A stretch of DNA of 64,000 nt, taken from Bradyrhizobium agreste. Lineage in GTDB: Bacteria; Pseudomonadota; Alphaproteobacteria; Rhizobiales; Xanthobacteraceae. This document shows positions 48,804-58,036 of this stretch, in pieces. The position numbers and the translations under genes are program-made. The notes under the pieces are model-generated. The model was not told the DNA's origin and searched no databases. It worked only from the letters and a program-made list of their open reading frames with translations. The DNA lies in assembly GCF_016031625.1 (NCBI RefSeq), contig NZ_JACCHP010000004.1:1-64000 (forward strand), written 5' to 3'. Each line of letters starts with the position of its first letter. Within the stretch, counting starts at the first letter, position 1.

Positions 48804-50582
48804 ATGACCTACCGCGCGCCGATTTCTGACATGCTGCTGTCGCTCAACCATGGCGCGGGCCTCAAGGCCGCCGTGGAGGCCGGCCATTACGGCGATTTCG
48901 ACGCGGACCTCGCGGCCGCCGTGCTGGAGGAAGCCGGCAAGTTCGCATCCGACGTGCTGGCGCCGCTCAACAAGGTCGGCGACGAGCACGGCATCAAGCT
49001 CGAGGGCGGCAAGGTCACGACCGCGCCGGGCTGGCCTGACGCCTACAAGCGCTGGACCGAGGGCGGCTGGAACGCGGTGTCCGGCCCCGAAGATTTCGGC
49101 GGCCAGGGCCTGCCGCTCGCGATCAACGCCGCCTGCACCGAGATCTGGAGCGCAGCCAACGTCGCCTTCGGCCTCTGCCCCCTGCTGACGGCCTCGGCGA
49201 TCGAGGCGCTGGACGCCCACGGCAGCGACGAGCTGAAGCAGATCTATCTCGAAAAGCTCGTCTCCGGCGAATGGACCGGCACGATGCAGCTGACCGAGCC
49301 GCAGGCCGGCTCCGACGTCGGCGCGCTGCGCACCCGCGCCGAAAAGCAGCCCGACGGCACCTATCGCATCAAGGGGACGAAGATCTTCATCACCTATGGC
49401 GAGCACGACATGACCGACAACATCGTGCATTTCGTGCTGGCGCGTCTGCCGGATGCGCCCGCCGGCACCAAGGGCATCTCGCTGTTCCTGGTGCCGAAGT
49501 TCATGGTCAACGCGGACGGCTCGCTGGGGCCGCGCAACGACATCTATGCGAGCGGCGTCGAGCACAAGCTCGGCATGCATGCTTCGCCGACCTGCACCAT
49601 GACCATGGGCGATCATGGCGGCGCGATCGGCTATTTGATCGGCGAAGAGAACCAGGGCATGCGCTGCATGTTCACGATGATGAACCAGGCCCGCCTCGGC
49701 GTCGGCCTGGAGGGCGTCGGCGTCGCCGACCGCGCCTACCAGCAGGCCCTGTCGTATGCCCAGGAGCGCCGCCAAGGCCGTGCGGTGGGCAAGACGGGTG
49801 AGGGCTCGGATGCGATCTTCGTGCATCCCGACGTCAAGCGCATGCTGATGCGGATGCGGGCGCAGACCGCGGCCGCGCGTACCATCTGCTATGCGACGGC
49901 TGTTGCGATCGACGTCTCGATCCGCGCCAGGGATCCGAAGGTGCGCACTGAAGCCGCCGCCCGCGCGGCGCTGCTGACCCCGATGGCCAAGGCCTATTCC
50001 ACCGATATCGGCAACGAGGTCGCCTATCTCGGCGTGCAGGTGCATGGCGGCATGGGCTTCATCGAGGAGACCGGCGCGGCCCAGCACTACCGTGATGCCC
50101 GTATCACCGCGATCTACGAGGGCACCAACGGCATCCAGGCGATCGATCTCGTCACGCGCAAGTTAGCTGCCAATGGCGGCGCGTCAGTGTGGGCACTGCT
50201 CGACGAGCTCTCGGCAATTGTCAAGAAGGTGGAGGCTTCCAACGATCCCGCCTTCGGCACGACCGGCACCAAGCTGCGCGAGGCGCTGGAGGCGCTGACA
50301 CGGACCAGCAAATGGCTGCTGGAGCGCGTTGCCTCCGCGCCCAACGACGCGCTTGCCGGCGCGACGCCCTATCTGCAGCAGTTCGGCGCGACGCTCGGCG
50401 GCTGCCTGCTCGCCTCCGAGGCGCTCGCCGCCAAGGCCGAAGGCCTTGGCGATGCGCAACGCTATGTCGCGCTGGCGCGCTTCTTCGCCGAGAACATCGC
50501 GGTGCAGGCCGGCGCGCTCGAGCGCACCGTGACTGAGAGCGCGGAATCGGTCGCCGCGGCGGATGCGGCGTTGCTGGGGTAA
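48804..50582 (+). CDS. acyl-CoA dehydrogenase (long C-terminal form, DmdC-like)
   Basis: A 592-residue FAD-dependent dehydrogenase. It has the ACAD N-terminal helical domain, the TGTMQLTEPQAGSDVGALRTRA beta-domain, KIFITYGEHDM, the helical C-terminal domain with GVQVHGGMGFIEETGAAQHY, and the catalytic Glu in ITAIYEGTNGIQAIDL. The extra C-terminal region of about 130 residues is the pattern of long ACADs often annotated as 3-methylmercaptopropionyl-CoA dehydrogenase. The substrate is an acyl-CoA of unknown chain. It may act with the enoyl-CoA hydratase-family gene 158 bases downstream. Confidence 0.9.
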   Translation: MTYRAPISDMLLSLNHGAGLKAAVEAGHYGDFDADLAAAVLEEAGKFASDVLAPLNKVGDEHGIKLEGGKVTTAPGWPDAYKRWTEGGWNAVSGPEDFGGQGLPLAINAACTEIWSAANVAFGLCPLLTASAIEALDAHGSDELKQIYLEKLVSGEWTGTMQLTEPQAGSDVGALRTRAEKQPDGTYRIKGTKIFITYGEHDMTDNIVHFVLARLPDAPAGTKGISLFLVPKFMVNADGSLGPRNDIYASGVEHKLGMHASPTCTMTMGDHGGAIGYLIGEENQGMRCMFTMMNQARLGVGLEGVGVADRAYQQALSYAQERRQGRAVGKTGEGSDAIFVHPDVKRMLMRMRAQTAAARTICYATAVAIDVSIRARDPKVRTEAAARAALLTPMAKAYSTDIGNEVAYLGVQVHGGMGFIEETGAAQHYRDARITAIYEGTNGIQAIDLVTRKLAANGGASVWALLDELSAIVKKVEASNDPAFGTTGTKLREALEALTRTSKWLLERVASAPNDALAGATPYLQQFGATLGGCLLASEALAAKAEGLGDAQRYVALARFFAENIAVQAGALERTVTESAESVAAADAALLG

Positions 50583-50593
50583 CAAAGCCTGTA

Positions 50594-50625
50594 GCCCGGA
50601 TGGAGCGGCAGCGTCATCCGGGCCG
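50594..50625. repeat. short hairpin repeat (GCCCGGAT type)
   Basis: Arms GCCCGGAT (50595-50602) and ATCCGGGC (50617-50624) after the acyl-CoA dehydrogenase. The AGCCCGGATGGAGCG start is the left end of a common Bradyrhizobium intergenic repeat; it may also act as a terminator. Confidence 0.5.
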
Positions 50626-50740
50626 GCGTCGCCCGCGGAAATTGCGCCGAAAAGTTGAGCCAGCGCATTGGCACGCCTGCGGGATGATGTAGGCTGATGC
50701 CTGCCGAGACTCGCCAAGCGGCGAGCGCAAGGGGGCTCTC

Positions 50741-51499
50741 ATGCCGAATGGCAACATCGTCGTCACCGAAGAGCGCGGAACGCGCGTCATCACCCTGCGC
50801 CGTCCGGGCAAGAAGAACGCGATCACCCAGGACATGTACCGGGAGATGAGCCACGCGATCGATACCGCCCAGAACAATCCGGACATCCGCTGCATGATCA
50901 TCACCGGCGGCTCGGGGGTCTTCACCGCGGGGGACGACATCGACGATTTTCTCCACGCCGACACGGCGCGCCCGGAGACGCTGTCGAACGGCGTCAAATT
51001 CCTCTACTCGCTCGCCCTCAATGCCAAGCCGATCATCGCAGCCGTCGACGGCGCCTCGATCGGGATGGGCACGGTGATGCTGTTTCATTGCGATTACGTG
51101 CTGGCCTCGACAGCGGCGACGTTCTCCGCGCCCTACATCAAGCTCGGGCTCGTGCCGGTCGGCGCTTCCAGCCTGCTGATGCCGAACACGATGGGTTACC
51201 AGCGTGCCTTCGCGATGCTGGTGATGGGGCGGAGCTTCACGGCCGCGGAAGCCCATGCCGCGGGCTTCGTCAACAGCGTGGTCTCGCCGGGACATACCGA
51301 GGTCGAGGCGCGCAAGGTGGCGCGCGAAATCTGCCGGTTGCCGGCCGAGGCGGTCGCGACTTCGCGCAAGCTGCTGCGCGCCCCGCCCGAAGAGCTGACC
51401 CGCCGCATCGACCAGGAAGGCCATCTGTTCGGCGACCGGCTCAAGTCGGAAGAGGCGATTGCTGCGTTCAATGCGTTCGCGAACAGGAAAAAGCGGTGA
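50741..51499 (+). CDS. enoyl-CoA hydratase/isomerase (crotonase) family protein
   Basis: A 252-residue crotonase-fold protein. CoA-site and oxyanion regions are visible: MIITGGSGVFTAGDDIDDF and PIIAAVDGASIGMGTVMLFH. The block after it reads FSAPYIKLGLVPVGASSLLMP. Where hydratases have PE before the GLxP motif there is PY, and where isomerases have PEGSS there is PVGASS, so neither classical catalytic glutamate is present. It may be an isomerase relative with altered or lost activity, or use another residue. GGGGG-type sequence precedes the ATG. It follows the acyl-CoA dehydrogenase. Confidence 0.8.
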   Translation: MPNGNIVVTEERGTRVITLRRPGKKNAITQDMYREMSHAIDTAQNNPDIRCMIITGGSGVFTAGDDIDDFLHADTARPETLSNGVKFLYSLALNAKPIIAAVDGASIGMGTVMLFHCDYVLASTAATFSAPYIKLGLVPVGASSLLMPNTMGYQRAFAMLVMGRSFTAAEAHAAGFVNSVVSPGHTEVEARKVAREICRLPAEAVATSRKLLRAPPEELTRRIDQEGHLFGDRLKSEEAIAAFNAFANRKKR

Positions 51500-51522
51500 G
51501 GCGAGCACGCCCCCACCCACGC

Positions 51523-51626
51523 CGTCATTCCGGGGCGCGCGAAGCGCGAACCCGGAATCCATCAAGCAGCAGAGCTGGTGGATGAATGGATTCCGGGCTC
51601 GACGCTGCGCGTCGCCCCGGAATGAC
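51523..51626. repeat. palindromic intergenic repeat, CATTCCGGGGCGCG type, copy 2
   Basis: Outer arms GTCATTCCGGGGCG and CGCCCCGGAATGAC, with GGAATCCATC and GAATGGATTCC inside. Same family as at 13666 and 63829. Confidence 0.85.
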
Positions 51627-51675
51627 AACGACAACCTTCGTGAAATCTTCGCGCGGAACGACTAGTCTCAATTTC

Positions 51676-53331
51676 ATGCCATACCGATCCATCCTTGCGG
51701 CGCTCGCGCTGGCCTGCGCCCTGCCCGCTTCTGCAGAGACCGCTGCCCCCGTCGAGCTGCGCATTCTCGCCATCAACGATTTCCACGGCAATCTGCGGCC
51801 GCCGCCGGGCGGCATCCGCATCGACGACCCCGAGGACAAGTCCAAGAAGGTGACGGTGGCGGCCGGTGGCGCCGAGTACATGGCGACCCTGGTGAAGCAG
51901 CTGCGCGAAGGGCACAAGAACACCATCTTCGTCGCCGCGGGCGACCTGATCGGCGCGAGCCCGTTTCTGTCGGCGATGTTTCACGACGAGCCCTCGGTCG
52001 AGGCGCTCTCGATGATGGGCCTTGCGATCAGCTCGGTCGGCAATCACGAATTCGACGAGGGCAAGGCCGAGCTTCTGCGCATGCAGAACGGCGGCTGCCA
52101 TCCCGTCGACGGCTGCCAGGGACCGCATCCCTTTACGGGCGCCAAATTCCATTATCTCGCGGCCTCCACCGTCGAGACCGCGACCGGCAAGAGCGTGCTG
52201 CCGCCCTACGAGATCCGGGAGTTCGACGGCATCCCCGTCGCCTTCATCGGCCTGACCTTGAAGGAGACCGCCGGCATCGTCTCGCCAGCGGGCATCGCCG
52301 GGCTCGAATTCCGCGACGAGGCCGAGACGGTGAACGCGCTGGTGCCGCAACTGAAGGCGCGCGGCGTCGAAGCGATCGTGGTGCTGATCCATCAGGGCGG
52401 CGAGCCTGCCGGCGACTACAACGAATGCCCTGCCATCACGGGGCCGATCGTCGACATCGTCAGGAAGTTCGATCCTGCCGTCGACGTCGTCGTCAGCGGC
52501 CACACCCACCGCGCCTATGTCTGCGATATCGACGGGCGGCTCGTCACCAGCGGCGACAAATACGGCACGCTGGTCACCGCGATCGACCTCAAGCTCGATG
52601 CCGCAACGCGCGACATCGTCGGCGCCAAGGGCGAGAACGTCATCGTCGCCAATGCTTCGCTGGCCAGGGATCCCGAGCAGACCGCATTGATCGACGCCTA
52701 CGACAAGCTCTCCGCGCCGATCGCCAACCGGCCCGCCGGCTCGGTGACGCAGACCTTGTCGCGCGTGCCGAACGAGGCCGGCGAAAGCGCGCTCGGCGAT
52801 ATCATTGCCGACGCGCAATTGCTCGCAACCCGCGAGGCGAAGGATGGCAGCGCTGTCATCGCGCTCACCAATCCCGGCGGCATCCGCACCGACATCGTTC
52901 CGAAGGAGAATGGCGCGATCACGTTCGGCGACGTCTTCGCCAGCCAGCCGTTCCGCAACCGCCTCGTCACCATGACGCTGACCGGCAGTCAGCTCAAGGA
53001 CATGCTCGAGCAGCAATGGCTGGACCCGAAGCGGCCGCGGATTCTCCAGGTGTCGAACGGCTTCAGCTATACTTGGGATGCTTCAAGGCCGTTCGGCGAG
53101 CGCGTCAGCCTCGAAAGGATGATGCTCAACGGCAGGCCGCTCGAGCCTGGAAGCGGCTACCGCGTCACGCTCAACGATTACCTCGCCGTCGGCGGAGACG
53201 GGTTTACCGTCGCTAAACAGGGCACGGCCCTGCAATATGGCGGCTACGATGCGGACGCGCTGTTCGCGTTCTTCCGGGCGCACGGGCCGGTCGGTCCGCT
53301 GCCGCCCACCCGCATCCTGCGCGTGAATTGA
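51676..53331 (+). CDS. bifunctional metallophosphatase / 5'-nucleotidase (periplasmic)
   Basis: A 551-residue exported phosphoesterase. Signal peptide MPYRSILAALALACALPASA. The metal site motifs follow the calcineurin-like order: ILAINDFHGNL, VAAGDLIGASPF, SSVGNHEFDEG, VVVSGHTHRAY. The C-terminal 5'-nucleotidase domain has NEAGESALGDIIADAQL and, in the substrate pocket, ITFGDVFASQPFRNRLV. It should hydrolyse extracellular nucleotides to nucleosides. The frame extends 30 codons upstream through the palindromic repeat; the ATG at 51676 matches the signal peptide. Confidence 0.9.
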   Translation: MPYRSILAALALACALPASAETAAPVELRILAINDFHGNLRPPPGGIRIDDPEDKSKKVTVAAGGAEYMATLVKQLREGHKNTIFVAAGDLIGASPFLSAMFHDEPSVEALSMMGLAISSVGNHEFDEGKAELLRMQNGGCHPVDGCQGPHPFTGAKFHYLAASTVETATGKSVLPPYEIREFDGIPVAFIGLTLKETAGIVSPAGIAGLEFRDEAETVNALVPQLKARGVEAIVVLIHQGGEPAGDYNECPAITGPIVDIVRKFDPAVDVVVSGHTHRAYVCDIDGRLVTSGDKYGTLVTAIDLKLDAATRDIVGAKGENVIVANASLARDPEQTALIDAYDKLSAPIANRPAGSVTQTLSRVPNEAGESALGDIIADAQLLATREAKDGSAVIALTNPGGIRTDIVPKENGAITFGDVFASQPFRNRLVTMTLTGSQLKDMLEQQWLDPKRPRILQVSNGFSYTWDASRPFGERVSLERMMLNGRPLEPGSGYRVTLNDYLAVGGDGFTVAKQGTALQYGGYDADALFAFFRAHGPVGPLPPTRILRVN

Positions 53332-53453
53332 TCCGGATCAAGCGGGCGGCCCTTTGCCATTCCCGGCCAAGCGCTTAGATTGGGTTTTGCATTGCGTTTC
53401 GGCGCCGGATGCGCCAACGACGCCAAAAGCCCGTTTTCCGTGAGGCCGACCTG

Positions 53454-54383
53454 ATGAGCACGCTTCTCCTTTCCCACAAGGCCTGCCTCGACCACGTCAC
53501 GCCGCCGGGACACCCTGAAAGGCCGGATCGCCTGCGCGCGGTGGAAGAAGCTTTGTCGCATGAACGCTTCCAGTTCCTGGCGCGCGCGGAGGCGCCGGAG
53601 GGCGATCTCGATCTCGTCACGCTCTGCCACAACGAGCATTACGTCACCGAGCTGCGCCACATCGCTCCGACCAGCGGTCAGGTCTATATCGACGGCGACA
53701 CCTCGATGTCCCCGGGCACGTGGGAGGCGGTGATGCGCGGCGTCGGCGGCGCGGTGGCGGCGACCGAAGCGGTGATGACCGGCGAGCATCGCAACGCCTT
53801 CGTCGCGGTCCGCCCGCCCGGACATCACGCCGAGATCGGCAAGCCGATGGGCTTCTGCTTCTTCGACAACGTCGCGATCGCCGCGCGCCACGCCCAACGC
53901 AAATACGGCATCAAGCGCGCAGCCATCGTCGACTTCGACGTGCATCACGGCAACGGCACGCAGGACATCTTCTGGTCGGACCCGACCGTGATGTACTGCT
54001 CGACGCACCAGATGCCGTTGTTTCCGGGCACCGGCGCCAGGAGCGAGCGCGGCGATCACGACACCATCGTCAATGCGCCGCTCGCCTCCGAGGACGGCGG
54101 CCCGGAATTCCGCGTCGCGTTCGAGAACCTGATCCTGCCGCAGCTCGAGAAATTCAGCCCCGAGCTCTTGATCATCTCGGCCGGCTTCGACGCGCATTAT
54201 CGCGATCCCCTGGCTTCGCTGAACCTGCGCGCGGAGGACTATGCCTGGGTGACGCGAAAGCTGATGGATCTCGCCGACAAGACCGCCGGCGGCCGCATTG
54301 TTTCGGTGCTCGAGGGCGGCTATGACCTGCAGGGACTGAAAGAATCTGTTACGGCGCATGTCGGCGCCCTGATGGGCGCTTGA
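53454..54383 (+). CDS. histone-deacetylase-family protein (AcuC/HDAC type)
   Basis: A 309-residue zinc deacetylase. Motifs are LVTLCHNEHYV, VAVRPPGHHAEIGKPMGFCF, IVDFDVHHGNGTQDIFW (zinc Asp and His), IISAGFDAHYRDPLAS (second zinc Asp) and VLEGGYDLQGL. All active-site residues are present. Bacterial members act on acetylated small molecules or proteins such as acetyl-CoA synthetase. The ATG at 53454 follows GAGG; the frame extends 15 codons further upstream. It is followed, 73 bases on, by xseB. Confidence 0.9.
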   Translation: MSTLLLSHKACLDHVTPPGHPERPDRLRAVEEALSHERFQFLARAEAPEGDLDLVTLCHNEHYVTELRHIAPTSGQVYIDGDTSMSPGTWEAVMRGVGGAVAATEAVMTGEHRNAFVAVRPPGHHAEIGKPMGFCFFDNVAIAARHAQRKYGIKRAAIVDFDVHHGNGTQDIFWSDPTVMYCSTHQMPLFPGTGARSERGDHDTIVNAPLASEDGGPEFRVAFENLILPQLEKFSPELLIISAGFDAHYRDPLASLNLRAEDYAWVTRKLMDLADKTAGGRIVSVLEGGYDLQGLKESVTAHVGALMGA

Positions 54384-54456
54384 CGCACCCGCCACATTAC
54401 GCCCGCAAAACTCTGCTTTCTCCAGGGTGAAGTGAATCGGGCAATCGGAAACGGAT

Positions 54457-54708
54457 ATGGCCGAAAATACGCAAGTCGACGTCTCCAGGCTCACCTTCGA
54501 GCGCGCGATCGAGGAACTCGAAACCATCGTGAAGCGGCTCGAGGACGGCAAGGTGCCGCTCGAGGAATCCGTGACGATCTACGAGCGCGGCGAGGCCCTG
54601 AAGCGGCGCTGCGAGGAATTGCTGCGCCAGGCCGAGGCGCGCGTCGACAAGATCACCACCGATGCCAGCGGCCAGGCCACCGGCACTGCGCCGCTCGACG
54701 TCCAGTAA
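54457..54708 (+). CDS. xseB: exodeoxyribonuclease VII small subunit
   Basis: An 83-residue protein with the family core LTFERAIEELETIVKRLEDG followed by KVPLEESVTIYERGEALKRR and CEELLRQAEARVDKI. It pairs with XseA, which is not in this window, to degrade single-stranded DNA. Position close to dxs is common in alphaproteobacteria. Confidence 0.93.
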   Translation: MAENTQVDVSRLTFERAIEELETIVKRLEDGKVPLEESVTIYERGEALKRRCEELLRQAEARVDKITTDASGQATGTAPLDVQ

Positions 54709-55205
54709 AGCGTGCTTATTCGCTCAGCCGCCTGACGACGCAGGGCCGCGCGAGACGCGACGCAGGTCCGCGAATATGTCTCCGCGGGGGCCGGGGCTGC
54801 TGCATCCCACGAGGGGATCGCACGACGCGGTTCCCGGCCGGCATAGCGGTTCCGGGGGTATGATCGGATACGTCCCCGCCCCAGAATCGGGGCCGTTAAG
54901 GGCGAGAAATGCCCGTATTCGGACAAAAAGCCTGCGAAGGAACCGGGCAAGGCTGGAACCGCTTCCCCCAGGCCAAGGTTAACCACGCTGGCCCGCGAGT
55001 TGCACCTGCATACCCGTAATCGGCCCGGCGGGTTGGCTTTGGCCCAAGCTTTGGTGTAAAGCTGCGCGGAGTGTGGCTTTTTGCAAGCCTTGCGTGGGCA
55101 CCGATTACCGACGACAAGTGCTTCAAACTGCTAATGAAATTGGCTTGGGACGGACGAAGCCGATCTAAGTGACAGGGATCACAGAGACTGAACCGGAGCG
55201 CACTT

Positions 55206-55221
55206 AAGCTTACCTAAGCTT
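55206..55221. promoter_or_regulatory. palindrome in the dxs upstream region
   Basis: Seven-base arms AAGCTTA and TAAGCTT with a CC spacer, about 125 bases upstream of the dxs start. Could be a regulator site; nothing else supports this. Confidence 0.25.
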
Positions 55222-55303
55222 GAAGGCGGGGCCTTGCCCCGTGCAGGTGGCTCCGACGGTTTATAGGACTCGCGCTGCGCCGATATTGTGCAAAACCCAT
55301 CGC

Positions 55304-55326
55304 GCACCGGAATGACCTTCCGGTGC
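55304..55326 (+). promoter_or_regulatory. leader hairpin upstream of dxs
   Basis: Perfect nine-base arms GCACCGGAA and TTCCGGTGC with a five-base loop, ending 19 bases before the GTG start. It has no U-run, so it is more likely an mRNA structure near the ribosome binding site than a simple terminator. Confidence 0.4.
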
Positions 55327-55345
55327 TGACAAATTGGAAATCGCC

Positions 55346-57274
55346 GTGAACGCATACAGTAAGACGCCGCTTCTCGACACCATCCGGACGCCGGAAGATC
55401 TGCGCAAGCTCAAGGTCGAGCAGATTCGCCAGGTTGCCGACGAGCTGCGGCAGGAGACCATCGATGCCGTCTCGGTGACCGGCGGTCACTTCGGCGCGGG
55501 CCTCGGCGTGGTCGAGCTCACCACCGCGATCCATTACGTCTTCGACACGCCGCGCGACCGGTTGATCTGGGACGTCGGCCACCAGGCCTATCCGCACAAG
55601 ATCCTCACCGGCCGGCGCGACCGCATCCGCACGCTGCGCACCGGCGGCGGCCTGTCCGGCTTCACCAAGCGCAGCGAGAGCGACTACGATCCGTTCGGCG
55701 CCGCGCATTCCTCGACCTCGATCTCCGCCGGTCTCGGCATGGCCGTGGCGCGCGACCTTTCCGGCGGCAAGAACAACGTTATCGCCGTGATCGGTGACGG
55801 CGCGATGTCGGCCGGCATGGCCTATGAGGCCATGAACAATGCCGGTGCGATGAACTCGCGCCTGATCGTCATCCTCAACGACAATGACATGTCGATCGCG
55901 CCGCCGGTCGGCGCCATGAGCGCCTATCTCTCGCGCCTCTACTCCGGCAAGACCTATCGCACGCTGCGCGATGCGGCCAAGCAGATCAACAAGCGCCTGC
56001 CCAAGATCCTCGCCAACCGCGCCAATCGCGTCGAGGAATATTCCCGCGGCTTCATGATGGACGGCGGCACGCTGTTCGAGGAGCTCGGCTTCTACTATGT
56101 CGGCCCGATCGACGGCCATAACCTCGACCATCTCCTGCCGGTGCTGAAGAACGTCCGCGACATGGAGACCGGCCCGATCCTGGTCCACGTCGTGACGCAG
56201 AAGGGCAAGGGCTACGGCCCGGCGGAAGCCTCCGCCGACAAGTACCACGCCGTCGTCAAGTTCGACGTCGCGACCGGCACGCAAGCCAAGGCCAAGCCGA
56301 ACGCGCCGGCCTATCAGAACGTGTTCGGGCAGAGCCTCGTCAAGGAAGCGGAGAAGGACGACAAAATCGTCGCCATCACCGCGGCGATGCCCTCGGGCAC
56401 CGGCGTCGACATCTTCAACAAGGCCTTCCCGGACCGCACCTTCGACGTCGGCATCGCCGAGCAGCACGCGGTGACCTTTGCCGCGGGCCTTGCGACCGAA
56501 GGCTACAAGCCGTTCTGCGCGATCTACTCGACCTTCCTGCAGCGCGGCTACGACCAGATCGTCCACGACGTCGCGATCCAGAGCCTGCCCGTCCGCTTCG
56601 CCATCGACCGCGCCGGCCTCGTCGGCGCCGACGGCGCCACCCATGCCGGCTCGTTCGACAACGCCTATCTCGGCTGCCTGCCCAACATGGTGATCATGGC
56701 GGCGGCGGACGAAGCCGAGCTCGTGCACATGGTGGCGACACAGGTTGCGATCAACGACCGTCCGAGCTCGCTGCGCTATCCGCGCGGCGAAGGCCGCGGC
56801 GTCGAGATGCCCGAAATCGGCGTTCCGCTCGAGATCGGCAAGGGCCGCATGATCCGCCAGGGCAGCAAGATCGCCCTGCTCTCCTTCGGCACCCGCCTCG
56901 CCGAATGCGAGAAGGCCGCCGACGAGCTCGCCGCCCATGGCCTGTCGACCACGATTGCGGACGCGCGCTTCATGAAACCGCTGGATACCGAGCTGGTGCT
57001 CAAGCTCGCGCGCGACCATGAGATCCTGATCACGATCGAGGAAGGCTCGATCGGTGGTTTCGGCTCGCATGTCGCGCAGTTCCTGACCGACCAGGGCGTG
57101 CTCGACACCGGCATGGTCAAGTTCCGCGCGATGGTGCTGCCCGACGTGTTCCAGGATCACGACACCCCAGCCGCGATGTACGCCCGCGCCGGCCTCGACG
57201 CCAAGGGCATCGTCGCCAAGGTGTTCGAGGCCCTCGGCAAGGACGTGAAGACCGAGACGGTCAAGCTGGCTTGA
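55346..57274 (+). CDS. dxs: 1-deoxy-D-xylulose-5-phosphate synthase
   Basis: A 642-residue TPP enzyme, first step of the MEP isoprenoid pathway (pyruvate plus glyceraldehyde 3-phosphate to DXP). TPP/Mg motif [18 protein letters not shown] (from residue 150), [18 protein letters not shown] near the N-terminus, and the catalytic Glu in [18 protein letters not shown] (E372). The C-terminal transketolase domain is complete. The GTG at 55346 gives the usual N-terminus ([12 protein letters not shown]) and has GGAAA 8 bases upstream; a TTG four codons earlier keeps the frame. Confidence 0.95.
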   Translation: MNAYSKTPLLDTIRTPEDLRKLKVEQIRQVADELRQETIDAVSVTGGHFGAGLGVVELTTAIHYVFDTPRDRLIWDVGHQAYPHKILTGRRDRIRTLRTGGGLSGFTKRSESDYDPFGAAHSSTSISAGLGMAVARDLSGGKNNVIAVIGDGAMSAGMAYEAMNNAGAMNSRLIVILNDNDMSIAPPVGAMSAYLSRLYSGKTYRTLRDAAKQINKRLPKILANRANRVEEYSRGFMMDGGTLFEELGFYYVGPIDGHNLDHLLPVLKNVRDMETGPILVHVVTQKGKGYGPAEASADKYHAVVKFDVATGTQAKAKPNAPAYQNVFGQSLVKEAEKDDKIVAITAAMPSGTGVDIFNKAFPDRTFDVGIAEQHAVTFAAGLATEGYKPFCAIYSTFLQRGYDQIVHDVAIQSLPVRFAIDRAGLVGADGATHAGSFDNAYLGCLPNMVIMAAADEAELVHMVATQVAINDRPSSLRYPRGEGRGVEMPEIGVPLEIGKGRMIRQGSKIALLSFGTRLAECEKAADELAAHGLSTTIADARFMKPLDTELVLKLARDHEILITIEEGSIGGFGSHVAQFLTDQGVLDTGMVKFRAMVLPDVFQDHDTPAAMYARAGLDAKGIVAKVFEALGKDVKTETVKLA

Positions 57275-57281
57275 GCTGGTT

Positions 57282-57402
57282 CACCTCTCCCGCTTGTGGG
57301 AGAGGTCGACGCGAAGCGTCGGGTGAGGGCTTTCGCCTCTTGGGGGTTCTCGATCGCGGAGATACCCTCTCCCCAGCCCTCCCCCGCAGGCGGGGAGGGA
57401 GC
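57282..57402. repeat. intergenic repeat of the CACCTCTCCC...GGGAGAGG type
   Basis: CCTCTCCCGCTTGTGGGAGAGG forms one hairpin (left arm CCTCTCCC), followed by GACGCGAAGCGTC and, further right, CCCTCCCCCGCAGGCGGGGAGGG-like pairing. This composite is a widespread Bradyrhizobium-type intergenic repeat. It fills the space between dxs and the next gene. Confidence 0.7.
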
Positions 57403-57453
57403 AGAGCACGTGCTGTGGCTAGCACCCGGCCCAAATTGTCCGGTCCGAACTCC

Positions 57454-58008
57454 ATGAAAATCTATCTGGCAGGCCCTGACGTGTTCCTGCCGGATGCGGT
57501 CGAGATCGGCCGGCGCAAGGTCGATATCTGCACCGCTCACGGCCTCACCGGGCTCTACCCCCTCGACAACGCGATCGATCTCACCGCCCCCGACGCCTCG
57601 CGGCAGATTTTCTGCGGCAACGAGGCGATGATGGACGCGGCCGATGCCATCATCGCCAATCTGACGCCGTTCCGCGGCGCCGGCGCCGATCCCGGCACCG
57701 TCTATGAGCTTGGCTACATGGCCGGCCGCGGCAAGTTCTGTCTCGCCTATTCCAACGACGGCGCCGCCTATGCCGACCGCGTCTCGCGCTTCATGGAGGT
57801 CACCTCCGAGGAGGGACGGCTGGTCGATGCCCAGGGGCTGACGGTCGAAGATTTCGGCCTCGCCGACAACCTCATGATGATCCATGCGCTGGAGCTGCAC
57901 GGCTGCCCGCTGGTGACACCGGCGGCGATGCCGATCGACGTCTGGCACGACCTCACAGCGTTCGAGACTTGCGTCCGGATGGCGGCCGCGCGATTCATCG
58001 CTACATAA
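57454..58008 (+). CDS. nucleoside 2-deoxyribosyltransferase
   Basis: A 184-residue enzyme. It starts MKIYLAGPDVFLPDAVEIG, the substrate-binding loop of the family. DAIIANLTPFRGAGADPGTV and YELGYMAGRGK carry the conserved Asp and catalytic Glu (in VYELGYM). It should transfer or hydrolyse the deoxyribose of nucleosides for salvage. The frame is open from 57271 through the repeat; the ATG at 57454 fits the family start. Confidence 0.88.
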   Translation: MKIYLAGPDVFLPDAVEIGRRKVDICTAHGLTGLYPLDNAIDLTAPDASRQIFCGNEAMMDAADAIIANLTPFRGAGADPGTVYELGYMAGRGKFCLAYSNDGAAYADRVSRFMEVTSEEGRLVDAQGLTVEDFGLADNLMMIHALELHGCPLVTPAAMPIDVWHDLTAFETCVRMAAARFIAT

Positions 58009-58036
58009 GCACCTCAATCGTGGCCATGAGAGCGTA

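Larger units (their letters stand above)
54709..55345. other. 637-base gap between xseB and dxs
   Basis: No gene with protein-like composition was seen on either strand. It contains an inverted repeat at 55206-55221 (AAGCTTA-CC-TAAGCTT), a GGGGCCTTGCCCC hairpin near 55229, and a leader hairpin directly before dxs. The length and structures suggest a long dxs leader. Confidence 0.45.

Noticed and set aside
55214..57160. Very long open frame antisense to dxs
   Set aside because: It is the complement of a GC3-rich gene; composition is low-complexity His/Asp/Arg and there is no ribosome binding site or family similarity.
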